In this document: in pieces, positions 21,355-34,400 of the stretch
Position numbering within the stretch: position 1 is the first letter of the stretch
Layout: each line of letters opens with the position of its first letter
From: Anolis sagrei
Lineage: Eukaryota; Chordata; Lepidosauria; Squamata; Anolidae
NCBI RefSeq assembly: GCF_037176765.1
Contig: NC_090021.1
Location: 147,431,074-147,495,073, forward strand
Direction of reading: 5' to 3'
Length of the DNA: 64,000 nucleotides
Translations under genes and position numbers: made by a program
Notes under the pieces: model-generated
What the model was told of the DNA's origin: nothing
What the model saw: the letters and a program-made list of their open reading frames with translations, nothing else
Databases searched by the model: none

Positions 21355-22165
21355 ACAACAACAACAACAACATTTTTTATACCCCGCCAAGGGGACTCGG
21401 GGTGGCTTACAAAGGGACAAGCTCAATACAGATAAAAACAAAATGCAATAAATTCAATCAAATAAGAACATTACACAGTAACAAACATCATCATAAAACA
21501 ATCATATGTTTGAGATAATGTAGACATAGGGTTCAGGTACAAGTGAGTACAAAGCTTCCTAAATGGGGCCAGTGGGAAGTGCAAGATTCAAATAATTAAG
21601 GAGTAGGAATATTATCTCACAACCACCGAAAAATAGAAGGAAGTCAAACTAACCATTTCCCTTTTTTTCCCTTCTTTTTTTCTTATTTTCCCTTCAGTTT
21701 TCTTGATTAAGTTTTTTGTACTCCCCAATCTCCAATTCCCAACTCTTTCCCATTTTCTAATTTTTCTGTTTGGAAATTGTTCTCACTCTTTCAATGTTCT
21801 ATCTCCTTTCAAGTAAAAGTATAATAAAAATTAATGGGGGGGGGGGGGGGAGAAGTAGGAATATCCTTAGAAAAGGTGTCATAGTAAGCCAATAGGAGGG
21901 CCGCAATAAAGTGTAGGATTTAGAATAGGATCGAAATGGGTCTCCAGTGAAAACTGCCTAATAGAAAGCACAATGGAACATCCCGTTTTTAATTCCCTCC
22001 AAAAGGTGGACAAGGTAGGAGCCTGTCTAATCTCCATGAGGAGGTAGTTCTAATGCTGGGGGGCCACTACCGATAAGGCCTTCACCCTCGTCCCCACCGA
22101 TCACACTTGAGATGGCAGTGGAAGCGAAAGAAGAACCTCCCTGGATAATCTTAGGGTGCGTACTG
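21355..22165 (-). mobile_element. L2-type LINE, 3' region, degenerate
   Basis: It starts with an inverted LINE tail (ataccccgccaaggggactc) and carries, on the minus strand, pieces of the L2 C-terminus around the AFSVVAP/LWN motif, with stops. A run of G lies at about 21836-21850. Confidence 0.6.
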
Positions 22166-23219
22166 GTTCGTTATGTTACTGAAGGAGCTCTGTCTTTTGT
22201 TTTGGTTCATATACTAAATATTCACCTGTTTTTTCATATCAGCATAATTTACTTTAAATGGCTTGGTAAAGCCCAGGTTTAAAGGTGAATTAGGAAAAGA
22301 ACTCCCAGTGTTGGACAAACCGTACACCAAAAGCAATACATTATTTGACTTCCTCACAGTATTGAGTGCTTTGCATGGTTACAGAATTGGTACTACAAGA
22401 ACTTAAGAAACTGCCTTAGACCATGTCAGACCACGGATGCAATAAAAAGCGTTTTACCCTTTAGGACAATCATATTAATTGAGCAGAAATTAAATATAAA
22501 TTGGGCACAAAGTGGATAGATATAATGAAGCATCTTGGTAAGCAAATAGCATTTAAGTAGCAACTTGTAAGCATTCTGTTCAACAAGCACAGCAAGTAAA
22601 TAGTTACAAAGGATTTGAAAAAGTCTTAACTACATATATTTAAATAATCAGCTAATAGATGTACTGCTTTGTTCAGAAAATGACGTTGTCTTTTTAATGA
22701 CACTTTAATTCCCTACTATTGCTCTCTGTTGCTATTAGGCTGAGTTCAGTTCAGACACCTTGATAAAGGGGAGCATGTTGTAACATGCTCTAAATCCAGT
22801 GCCACAAATTCCAGGCCTAGTCCAGCTACTGTTCCACTTAAGCTGGGCACAAAGTCTGGGTCATCACGACACTTCAGCAGAAAACATAGCTATAAATCAT
22901 TTCACCCTGGCTATGCTGGGTGGGCACAGAAATGGTATTTTGTGAGTGTGGGGGAAGAGGACTCCAAAAGTGGGTAGAATATCTCTGGAGTGAAGGGACA
23001 AGTTCAAAGAGCATCTACTTAACCTTGCTTTGCTGCTTTGGGTCTACCCCAGCTCCACTGATGAGAAGCTGGCTGGGATTCCTGAGAGGAAAGCATTCCA
23101 AAAGTGGGTTGAACAGCTTGGGGTGATGAAGAAAGTCCCAGGTATACCCATGCTACCTCATTTGACTGCTTTGGACTTAACACTTTACTCCTGGACATGC
23201 TGGACAGGTTCCTTAAGAG
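22166..23219. other. Unassigned intergenic sequence
   Basis: No gene is recognised. The text ccaaaagtgggt recurs at about 22965 and 23098, which may mark a diverged duplication. Confidence 0.3.
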
Positions 23220-23425
23220 TAGAGAACTAAGAGTGTATGTAAGATATCTCACTTGACTTCACCCTGTTATCTTGATAAAACCATGTAGTGAGAAAAGCAG
23301 TTTCAATTTTATATCCTGCTCTGAAGCTGCTTTGAAATGAGTCAAGAAAGTGTGGATCATCCAAAGCTATCTGAAGTTGGTGGGCAACTATCTTCCTGAT
23401 CACCTTGCCCAATATTTACTGGTCT
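23220..23425 (-). mobile_element. L2-type LINE RT fragment
   Basis: The minus strand reads HFLDSFQSSFRAGYKIETAF, the conserved DPFQSGFRPGYGTETAL motif of L2 reverse transcriptase. It is cut on the right by a SINE. Confidence 0.7.
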
Positions 23426-23436
23426 GTAAATATTAT

Positions 23437-23712
23437 GGTTGTAGCCCTCAGTGTTGCAGTGGGTTAAATCGCTGAGCTGCTGAACTTGCTGATCGAAAGA
23501 TTGCAGGTTTGAATCCAGGGAGTAGCGTGAGCTCCCTCTGTTAACTCCAGCTTCTGCAAACCTAGCAGTTCGAAAACATGCAAATGTTAGTAGATCAATA
23601 GGTATCACTCTGGTGGGAAGATAACAGCACTCCATGAATCATGCCAGTCATGACCTTGGAGGCATCTACGGACAACATCTTGGACCTTGGAGACATCTAC
23701 GGTTCTTCGGTA
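23437..23712 (+). mobile_element. Sauria-type SINE, 3' end rearranged
   Basis: It starts ccctcagtgttgcagtgggt and runs through caggtttgaatccagggag and tcgaaaacatgcaaatg. Near the end the ccttggaggcatctacggac segment is repeated in a shortened form, then stops. Confidence 0.8.
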
Positions 23713-24000
23713 GGGCCATGGGTAGGGTGCCAGCTTATAGCATGGTTGTGCCCAGTGACTCTTTGCTCCAACCAGCCACCAGCCAGCCACTAGCCAGTTG
23801 CCAGCCAGCTGCCAACCAGCCTTCTCCACCAATCTCCTGATGGGCCAGCTGGGTTGTGTGTGTACTTGTAACTTTTGGCCATGGGTAAGATGCCAGCTTA
23901 TAGCACGGTTGTGTCTGGTGAGTGGTTGCTCCAGCGAGCTGCCTACCGTCAGCTGCCAGCCAGCCTCTAGCCAGCCAACCTCTAGCCTCTAGCCTGCCAG
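23700..24000. repeat. Diverged tandem duplication with CCAGCCA-rich runs
   Basis: The phrase gccatgggtagggtgccagc (about 23715) recurs as gccatgggtaagatgccagc (about 23878), each followed by runs of ccagcca/ctagcca. The period is about 163 bp. It is non-coding as far as can be seen. Confidence 0.6.
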
Positions 24001-24895
24001 CCTTTTGCTGATGCTGTTTTATTGCTTACTGGTTTGCACCCAAAGGTCCTAACTTTTTTTTAATCAGGGGAGTGATAGGAATCCAAATAATTACAGTTTA
24101 CAGGCCTGCACAATATATGACCCACAGGCTGGATTCACCCTGCGACAAACTTCCCTGCAGCCGACAGATGCTGCTTGGCCCTTCATATGCCCACCTTCCT
24201 AGTCAGGCAGACATGCAAAGGATGCAGGAGTGACCGATGTTTTTTTTAAAAAAAATATTGGTCCTTTACAAGGATCGGATTGTGTAGGCCTTGTGTATTG
24301 CATTAGAAGAAGGACTTACTTCTGCAGAAGAAGGAAAACCCTTCTTAAGTTCCATTGATGAATCAGTGAGGTTGTTTTTATAACCCACTCATATAACTGT
24401 TCACTGGAACAAGTGGAAGAACAAAGTTATAGACATCACAACATGCTTCACTGTGTTTTATTTCCATGTACACAATGTGCAGCATAACAAATAACTTTCA
24501 AAAATCCTGAAACTATAATTATAAACTACAATGCTATGAGGAAATGTTAGTAAGCAATGTATCTGACAATGTACCTTTACTATATGCCTGCCAAAAATAT
24601 CATTTTTATGTTTACAGCGTGTACTAGAAATCTATCCTTGGACAACTGCATCCCTCTCTTGTTAGCTTTTATAAGGGTTGACTTTCTCAGATCTTTCAAG
24701 GTTAATTACAGCTTAACAGGACAAATGTAAAACACAAAATAAGTCAAGGAATTCTGTGCACAGTTCCATTCAGTAGTCCGGCATCCTGAAATCAGCGGAG
24801 ACACATCATTTCCATTTTCACACCAACTCTAAAACTCTGAGAAACTGCAATTGTTAAGCTTCACATTCTTCTGTTAACAGGCACATCCTTTAGAC
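24001..24895. other. Unassigned intergenic sequence
   Basis: A possible decayed transposon end lies at about 24095-24190 (cacaatatatgacccacagg). No gene is recognised. Confidence 0.3.
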
Positions 24896-25253
24896 CAGGG
24901 GTCCTCAAACTTTTTAAACAGAGGGCCAGGTCACAGTCCCTCAAACTGTTGGAGGGCCGGATTATAATCTGAAAAAAACATGAATGAATTCCTATGCACG
25001 CCGCACATATCTCATTTGTCGTGCAAAAAACACTTTAAAACAATACAATAATTAAAATGAAGAACAATTTCAACAAATATAAAATTATTAGTATTTCAAT
25101 GTGAATTTTGGGCTTATGGCTGATGAGATAGGATTGCTGTTGTTGTTGTGTGTTTTCCAGTCATTTTAGACTTAGATTGACCCTGAGTGAGGGCCAGATA
25201 AATGACCTTGGAGGGCTGCATCTGGCCCCCAGGCCATAGTTTGAGGACCCCTG
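24896..25253. mobile_element. hAT-type element, 358 bp
   Basis: The ends are CAGGGGTCCTCAAAC and the inverted GTTTGAGGACCCCTG. It is flanked by a perfect 8-bp duplication ctttagac (24888-24895 and 25254-25261). Relatives are at 55562-55896 (complete) and 32412-32650 (left half). Confidence 0.9.
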
Positions 25254-25349
25254 CTTTAGACAGTTTGGATGTCCAGTGTAGTGACTACTTTCAGATTTAT
25301 TCCCTTGGAACTGTGCAGTTGTTAGTAGCTGGGTATTGAATCTGAGTCT

Positions 25350-25955
25350 CAGGATGGTTCCACACAGCCTTTTAACCTGGGAGCAATCGTGAATTGCGCC
25401 TGGGTTAAAGTCCACATACACCCCAGAAAGTGCATGCTTTTCTGGAGGGGGGTGATTCCCAGGACACAAAAGAACCCCCCCCCCCCCAAGAAAAGCCTTT
25501 AAAAAGAAAATAACTTACCTGGCCACCATTCCCCTTCTCTGGAACTCTCTTGGCACATAGGAATTATGCGTCAGGAGATGGGGGGGCAGAAGCACCAGGA
25601 GAGCACCGGAGAAGGGGAAATGGCAGCTGGGTAAGTTATTTTCCTTTTTAAAGGCTTTTCACCGGGGAGGGGGCTAAGGGCCCTCTCAGATATTCCAGGC
25701 TCATAGAGCCCAGAAAACACAAGAAGGCTGTGCAGTCGGCCCCCTCAGCCCAGACTCCACCCACAGCTGGAAAGACCCGGGTCTTTCAAGAAGACCCAGG
25801 TTTTTTCAGCTGACTAATTACTTCACGATAACGTATGGTTTTCCTGCTTTGTCCCGAAACCATTCACTTTTACATGGGGCATCGTTTGGATGACCCATGT
25901 GAAAACACGAGAGCTCAGACTTCTCAGGGGCTGTCTGGTTGCACCTTCAGATTTG
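25350..25955. mobile_element. Foldback-type repeat with long imperfect inverted arms
   Basis: Arms at 25491-25540 and 25606-25660 (cctttaaaaagaaaataact against agttattttcctttttaaag) can fold back. Outer parts (ggttccacacagccttttaa and the right side near 25930) suggest a wider MITE. The family is not identified. Confidence 0.45.
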
Positions 25956-26106
25956 TCTGAACACTACAATAAGACACATTGAGGTTATCATGTAACTGAA
26001 GTAAATGTTTTATATTAGAAGTGTTCAGCAGGCACTCTAGCATTTCCTACCATGACGGTTGTGGCTTTCTCAAAAAGCTGAAATGGAACATTTTTCAGTA
26101 ATCTGT

Positions 26107-26256
26107 GGCCCCTTCCACACAGCTGAATAAAATCCCACATTATCTACTTTGAACTAGGATATATGGCAGTGTGAACTCAGATAACTCAGATAACTCTGTT
26201 CAAAGCAGATATTCTGCCTTGCTATTCTGGGTTTTATGTGCTGTGTGGAAGTGCCC
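26107..26256. mobile_element. Short hAT-type MITE (ggcccctt family)
   Basis: It starts ggccccttccacacagctga and ends gctgtgtggaagtgccct, with an inner inverted pair around actttgaac and gttcaaagcag. Confidence 0.65.
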
Positions 26257-26452
26257 TCTATAATGTTATTTTATTTAGCATATTTAGCATGTTTGTGTTA
26301 AATGTTATGTTTAAAAGCTTTATGTGGAAATTGTTTTATTGAAGGATTTGCAATCACATAATGAGAATAGTATATATTTGCCTTAACATGAGGTATCTAT
26401 AATTCAGAGAAAGCTATTTTAGAACCACATGAGTAAAGGTAGTAGTATTTGA

Positions 26453-26991
26453 TAGGCCTGGTTAACAACGGAAAAATTTGTTTCTAAAATCGATTCGTTT
26501 TTTGGGGGTTTTTGCATTTCGATATTTAAAAGAATTACAATTTTTTTCTCTAAAAAAGTTCAATATTTACGAAATTTCGTAAATGTAAAAAAATTACAAA
26601 ACATTAACGAAATGATTTCCGAAACAATAACGAATCGATTCGTTAATGGTGGACGCGACCGCGCAATACGCTAAAAAACCTCCAAATGGGACAGGGGGAA
26701 CTTCTGAAGCTTCCCTCTCCCTCTGTTGTTGACTGTTGGTGTGATATTATAATTTTTTTTTCACTAATTAAACAAAAAACTTGCCCCAGACATGCGGAAA
26801 TAATAACGAAATGACCTCAAAACTATAACGAAACGAATACAATAACAAAATCCGAAGCATTTACGAAACGAAGTTAAAAATTCATTTCATTTTTAGGTTG
26901 CTCCAGAATGGTTTGTTATCGCTTCGTAATCAAGAAAATTAACGAATTTTTAACGAATTACGAATTAACGAAATGAAACCGCCCAGCCCTA
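26453..26991. mobile_element. AT-rich hAT-type element, 539 bp, copy 1
   Basis: The ends are TAGGCCTGGTTAAC and the inverted gcccagcccta. A perfect 8-bp target duplication gtatttga flanks it (26445-26452, 26992-26999). It is full of cgaatcgattcgttaat-like palindromic text. Two more copies occur at 56416-56931 and 59760-60766. Confidence 0.85.
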
Positions 26992-26999
26992 GTATTTGA

Positions 27000-28356
27000 T
27001 GCATCTTATATCAACAATTTCACTTTCTTTTGCTGAGGCATTATTAGACCTTCATCTTCACTGTCTATTTCATATAGAACAAACTGGTTGACTAAAACTA
27101 GCTGAACTTATATTTTGGATGGTTGTTGTCTGGCATGTGCCCACATTTTGTTTCTGATATATAGCAACCCTATCACAAGATTTTCTTGCAAATAATTATT
27201 CAGAGGTAATCCAATTGGTTTCCATGGCCAAGCAGAGACTCAAACCCTTGTCTGGAGTCATAGACCAACATCGTGGCTCTCACTACATAATGTTACAGAG
27301 TTAATTTTCTGATGAACTACCCTTCCTTGTGTCTATATATATGTGCGTGTGTGTGTGTGTTTATTTATTTCATATCCTGCCTTTCTCCTTGAACAAGATC
27401 CAAGATGGCTTGTACCATATTCAGGCTAGCTGGCTGCAGAGACCTGAATATTTATTTGCCCTTTTCCCCCTCTATCATGGAGCTTCCAAGGACGTGGTTT
27501 TATCATTATACCTTTTTTGAGATGATTATATATATATGCCTCTGATGCAGGGTTTTTAGGAAATGAGTAGTAGTCATTTACAAAGCAGGAAGTGAGTCTG
27601 TCACATATATACACCTCTCCAGTGCACTTTTGATCAAACTCCTCCTGGTGACCAGAAAAGACAGAAAATAATATCCTTAGATCGGTAAAGACTTGTAAAG
27701 GTAAATTCTTTTTTTAAATGAAAAAACTGCTTCCTGAAGAAATACTTTCACATTCATATTTCAGTATATCTTTCACATGAAGTCTCTTTTGATTATCTTG
27801 TAAAAGGGAAAATAAACAGTGTGGCCAATGGCATTTATAATAAAGATTGCTTCTCAAGAGAGTTGTTTACAGTTTGGATGTATTTCCATTATAGCAAATT
27901 TTACAACTATATATATTAAGTATCACTGTAATCAATTAGTTTAGTATTAGAGTGTTAACAGCTTACTATGTCCAGCATATTAAAAGAGCTGTCCTACTTG
28001 ATTAAGGCTATGTTGTGTATATTATTTGCTTTTGAGTGCAAGGGCTTTCTTTCACAATTGTTCAGAATAGAAAGTTTGGTCCAAGCTAAGCAGTCTTTAA
28101 CACTTTCCCATTGCTGCCGCCCTGATCAAGATGGGATTTTTCCATCCCCTGTATGCATGTGTTCACACTTTTTCCAATGCAAATGCAATATTTCTGAAAC
28201 CAAGACCAACCTAAACCACACTGAGGGTATCATAATAGCCATATTTGCTAGGAAAATAAGTCCCATCTTCTAAGAAACATCCTTATCAAACATGCACCCT
28301 GGTTAAGCAATAAGCGATTCTAATAAGATCTGCCGATTCTTTTTGTTTTCCCAGAA
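27000..28356. other. Intergenic sequence upstream of CRISP-B
   Basis: It holds a (GT)n run at about 27344-27360. The CRISP-B promoter and non-coding first exon should lie here or further left, but neither could be fixed by eye. Confidence 0.35.
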
Positions 28357-28416
28357 ATGCTTTTTCTGATCAAGCTCTTGGTCTTAGCTGTTGTGATTCA
28401 GCAATCTATGGAACAG
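28357..28416 (+). CDS. CRISP-B coding exon 1 (signal peptide)
   Basis: After the acceptor ttttcccag and two bases, ATG starts a 20-codon hydrophobic leader (MLFLIKLLVLAVVI... ending MEQ), with donor gtatgt. The acceptor so close to ATG implies a separate upstream non-coding exon. Confidence 0.9.
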
Positions 28417-31400
28417 GTATGTGTTTTAATGCAAAGGCAGTACTGAACTGCCAATGATTCATTCTGTTTAAGACTTAACAATTGTTAAATATTAAAATCT
28501 GCTTATTGGGTTGCATTTATAATTTGGAATGGGATTAAATTCTTCAGATGGGAAGAGAATTGGAACAGCTGCCAATATGTTTTGAAAATATTCTGAGGTA
28601 CATCTCTTCTTTGAGGAATTCAAATAATCACTACCTTTAAAAATGGCAGTTTCTTTTGTCACTTATCTGGATCCACCATTACAGAGAATAGATTCACACT
28701 TTACTTGAGGTGTGGACAAACTGGCATCAGTGGACCACATACAGAATCTGGACCACACTTTTATAACTCCCAAAATCCACTCAAAGTCTCCCATCTTCCC
28801 AATTTGGTAAGAAAGAAAAACTGGCAAGATAATTGGACAAATTTTGCTTCCAGTACATACAGAAACTCCTCCAAAGGTGTGTAAACATACAAAAAGATCT
28901 TCACACATCCACTGCAAGTTTACGTTACCCCAAATACCTCTGCTTTTCTCTGCATTCCCTCTCAAAGATAGCAATATAATTGTGTGAGAGAGACTATAGA
29001 GTAGGTAAAAATGCCCTCTGGCCCTATGCAGTTGTCCACCACTGGTTTTATACACAGACTATATTGAGTAACCTTCCTTCAGCAACTCTTCAAATTCTAG
29101 AGTGAAATGTTAACTTCTTTCACCATTTTGATTTATTCATATACAACAGGGCTGAAAATTAGTTGTATGAATTACCATTGAGAGGCCTCAGTAATGGACT
29201 GATGTTATAACACAGAGCTTTCCTGTTCCGTCTCCCAGGAGCCTGATTTGCCTCACTTTAAAGTTGCTTGAGGTTGCTTCCTCTTGCATTTTCTCCCAGG
29301 GCTTTGCAAGAGTCCTAAAAGCTAATAGTATCAGAGTCTGCAGACCTCTTTGCACCATTAGCTTAGAGAGCAGCTCTTTGAGTTTAGGCACTGTCTTTTC
29401 TCCCAGGGAGAGATCTCCATTTTAGATTCTCTCCTGCCTTTTCAGTTTGAGGAAAGATTTCAGGCGTGCTGATGGTTAAGCAGTTAGCTCTGGGAAAACC
29501 ATTGCAAAGACTACTCTTTAGATAAGTATTAAGCTAAACTGAGATGGTATATTGTGTTTTGAGCTGTTTTTGAGATATTACAGACAGATATGCTTAGTTG
29601 AGAAGACTGAGTTATATAGTTATAGAGAGAGAGTCGTGACTGCTTTGTCTCCAGGACTGACCTTAAGTTATAGATAGGGGAAAAGCCTGCCTTTTTCTAA
29701 ACCACAACAGCTTTAGGTTAGGGTGTTAAGATTCCAGAATCTTATCTGCCATCTGGAGAAAAGGGTTGCCTCTGCAACTATAGAAAAGAAAGAATATTTT
29801 TGTAACTTCATCTATTGACTGTTTGTTTGCAACTTTGATGATCTGTGATGAACCGTGCCAAGTCTTCAAGGACTTGGAATAAATAAATGTTCTTTTTTAT
29901 GTTTAAAACCAGTATTAGTCTCAGTTGCTTAATATCTTAAGTTTTCAAGATAGACAACTGCAGTTCACTCAGCTATAGAGAGAAGCACGCCGCAGTCTTA
30001 TTTTTTATAGCGTCTAGGTGGACGGCACATTTCCAAACATTTCAATTTGGTGACACACCATTTTTAGGCATGCATCATTGTGTGACACAGTAATTCAGTA
30101 TAAGGGATATAGAAACATACATGAATTGTAATAGCAAAATTGTATGGGGACACAACCTATCTCATTAATATTTTAATATATAATTTATTGCTTGTTTCAC
30201 ATAGATTCATTAGTTTTGCGCAACACACCTACACACTGCAGCTGGCACACTAATGTGTCACAACACATAGTTTGGAAAGCTCTATTATAACATATTGCAT
30301 TATATTCATAATAATGACTTTTTCGCAGAGCTAGAGATTCTTCATAGCTCACACATCATGCTCAATTTAAGTAGTATTCTATGGTGTTCAAGGGGTAATT
30401 ATATACAAGTCAATTGGATATTGCTATCAACAAGATCACAATAGATCAGGAATGCTTAAAATAATATAGACATATGACATACTTAATATATTATTGCAGG
30501 GTAACTCAGGTATCGTGGCTAACATCCCTAAAAAGAGACAGAAGGAAATCATTGACGGACACAATGCTGTGAGGGCAAGGGTAAATCCAACCGCCAGTAA
30601 CATGATGAAAATGGTAAGATACAAATCTCCCTTGTTGTTAGATATTGTTGAAAGGTTCCACTGTAGGTCACACCGTTTACAGAAAATCCACACACACGGA
30701 TAGATATCTACATAAAAACTCCAACCATCACCCAAGCCAAAAAAGAAGCACAATTAAAGCCTTGGCAGAATGTGCAAAAAGAATCTACGAACCCCACCTC
30801 CTCCAAGAGGAACTGAACCACCTAAACTAGGCTCTACAGGCCAATGGATACTCCACCTCAGACATCAGAAGAGCTGCAAGACCAAGAACAAGCCACGAGA
30901 GTCAAGACAAAGATCCACCCAGAGGAAAAGTGTTCTTGCCATACATCAAGGGAACCACTGACCGCATAGATAAGCTGATGAGGAAACACAACATACAAAC
31001 TATCTACAGACCCACCAAGAAAATCCAACAAATGCTATGTTCAGCAAAGGACAAGAGGGATCCTCTCACTTCTGCAGGAGTCTACTGTATACCATGCAGC
31101 TGTGGACAAGTCTACATAGGGACCACCAAACGCAGTATTGCCCAAACACAAATCAAGGAACATGAAAGGCACTGCAGACAACTTCAACCAGAGAAGTCTG
31201 CCATAGCAGAGCACCTGATGAACCAACCTGGACACAGCATATTATTTGAGAACACAGAAACCCTGGACCACTCTCACAACCACCATGTCAGACTACACAG
31301 CGAAGCAATTGAAATCCACATTGAAATTACCTTGGAGGGCCATATGCGGCCCCCGGGCCTTAGTTTGAGGATCCCTGGTCTAGAACATGGCCATATAGCC

Positions 31401-34400
31401 CGAAAAAACCTGCAACAACCCGGTTCCACTGTGGCTTCTAAAACATTTACAAAATAAGAGAGGATGTCTACTTGAGGGCTCTAACTAAAATGTAATGTTC
31501 ATGAGGGGACCAGTGTGTTGAAAAAGTTTTGGTTGGAAGGTTCTAAAGTTTAGGAGGTTTTGTAAACTGCTTTTTGATTTGAACTGGCTTGTTTTCAACG
31601 CAAAATGAATTTCACATTTTTTTCATTTCTCTTGTGTTTTTGTTTTTGTTTTACTTTTTACATAACTGTTAATTTTGTCAGTTTTAAAATAACCATCTGA
31701 CTACATACCATTTTAACTTACTGGTACCAGTGATCACTAATGAGCACTTCTTTACTTCAATTCCTCAATCTGTAGTGATAAAATATAGGCATTTAGTATA
31801 GGAATCTGTAATGGGATCTCTACTATTAAAAACCAAAATGATGAGATTTTTATTTTATTTTCTCTGTGTGATCGACTATATTTTGCTTTTTGTGGTGCAC
31901 TTCAATGTTTTCACGCCTCCTTGTTGGCTTTTTAAAGAGGTGGGATGAGGAAGCAAGCGAAACCGCTAAAAAGTGGGCTGCACAATGTAGAGGAAGAACA
32001 AGTCCAGCGGACCAGAGACTTGTGGATGGTGAGTTATGTTATGGAGTTGGATTTGCAATGTTGAATTTGCAATGCCAGGAGTTGCTGGGCAATATGCTTT
32101 TACTGGGATTCCCTACTGTCAACATTCCTCCCTCTCCTCTTCTTTCTGCCTCTGGGTTTAACTGGTACCATTTTCCAGAGAAAGATAACAAAACACCGTC
32201 AGGTTATTACTCCTTTTTCCTTCTCTAAGAACCAAATTATATGCAATATTTATTGTACTTCACAATGTTCTTTTCAATATTTTATTCATTAAAATATTTA
32301 TATTGTAGTCTATACCTCAGACTTACATATAAGCAGCACAACAAAGATGATAAACAATTTAAATGGGTAGGGAAAGCTGAAGACAGTCTAGAACACAATA
32401 CACTTTGTATACAGGGGTCCTCAAACTTTTTAAACTGAGGGCTGGTTCATGGTCCTTCAGACTGTTGGGGGGCAGACTACAGGTGGAAAAAAACATGAAC
32501 GAATTTTTATGCACACTGCACATATCTTATCTGTAGTGCAAATATTATGGAAGAACAACATAAAGAATAATTTTAACCAATATAAACTTATCAGTATTTC
32601 AATGGGAAGTATGGGCTTTTGGCTGATGCCTTCAAGGCTTTCTTTCAACAAGAGTTCCAGAGTCAAAGGGATACCATAAAGGCCCCGTCTGCACTGCCAT
32701 ATAATGAAGTTTCAGAATGCTGATTAACTGCATTGAACTGGAGTATATGGCAGTGTAGATCACATAAGCAAGTTCAATGCCATTCAGACTGCATTATACG
32801 AGTCTACACAGACCATATAATGCAGTTCAAACTTCATTATATGGAAGTGTAGATGGGGCCTCAGTGAGACAGGACCTGACCCGAAAATCCAAGGTTTGAC
32901 CTGGCAGTAAAATAACACCATAAAGATGGCATTGCATCAAAAGAAGTTCACTACACCAATATAGTGACTGGTAGGGACAGGCCCGTAGCCAGGATTTCAA
33001 TTTGGGGGGGGGGGGCTGAGTTTGTTTCGGGGGGGCTGAGTCTGAGTAAAAGAGGGTCTACCCTAGCAAACCTTTTGTATCGTTACTCCAATACCCCCAT
33101 GCATATGGGATATATTGAGTATGGTGATCAGATCATGATATGAATAAACATAACAGTTTAAATAATGCACCAGTAAGGCCTTTTCGCGAACCACCATGAG
33201 AATTGGCTACACGCCTGGGTAGGGAGTGATACTCTATCCAGGTACTTCTACCATATCCATATCCATATCCATATCCATATCCATATCCATATCCATACCC
33301 ATACCCATACACACACACACACACACACATATGAATGAATGAAACCAGGACTAGTGATAAAGTGTCACTGGAGACATCTTTTCTCCATGATAACTCTTTC
33401 AGGAGTGGATTTCTCTTTGAAGGGGTAGATTTCTCTCACTTCCTGTTGTCTCATCCCCATTCTTAACTATGAGACATTTGCAAGTTGGATGTTTGTAACT
33501 CTAGGACTGCCTGTATATTCCAATTATTAATTGGATAACGAATCTTCATAATACTATTTTAAAGAATTTTGAGTTTGTACCCTTAGGCATATTTCTATTG
33601 CAGGAGTTTATTGTAATGAAAAACTTTTTTAAAATGTCCAAATCCATCTTCTGATCAAATATAGCTCAAGTCTGCTTCTCATTTCAGGAGTTTACTGTGG
33701 TGAAATTATGTTAACCTCTTATAAACCTGTGTCCTGGTCAAAGATAATTGAAGACTGGTCTACTACATCAGTAAATTTCAAATATGGTGAAGGGCCAATT
33801 GGTGACATTAATTTAAGTGATGTCTATACCCAGGTATGAACAAAAATGTCTAATTTTTTTGTTATAATCCCCGAAAGATTTGCCCTTATGAAGGCACTTC
33901 AGCAATCCCGGTGTTATCCTGCAGCAAGTTTTGAAATGTACATGTCAGTTTTTAAAGTGAGGTAGGAAACAAGGGACTTTCCAGGTGCTGCACTACAAAC
34001 TCCATCGGTGTCCAGTGGTTTTTCCGGCTAGGGCATCCTTTGCCTAGTAACAAGCAAGTGCAGGAGGGAGGATGCAGGAGGGGGAATCAGCTGCTGAGGA
34101 AAAGCAGGTACAGGAATACTGATAAGATATGATACCAGAAGGGAACAAAAGGAAGAAATAGAGATGAGGCACAAACTGGAGAAAGTAACTTGTACATATG
34201 CTCAAGGTGTTGACTATAAAAGTGAGCAGCATCACAGTTTTGTGTAGCATTTTTTCCTTTGGTTCACCAAGCAGGGTAATTTGAACAAATAAGGGTCTTA
34301 AGCAGGGCTGTAGCCAGAAAACTTTTTCGGGAGGGGTTGAAATTTTCGGGGGGGGGGGCGTTGAAAATTTTGCATGGGGGGTTGAAACCTGCCTCCTAGC

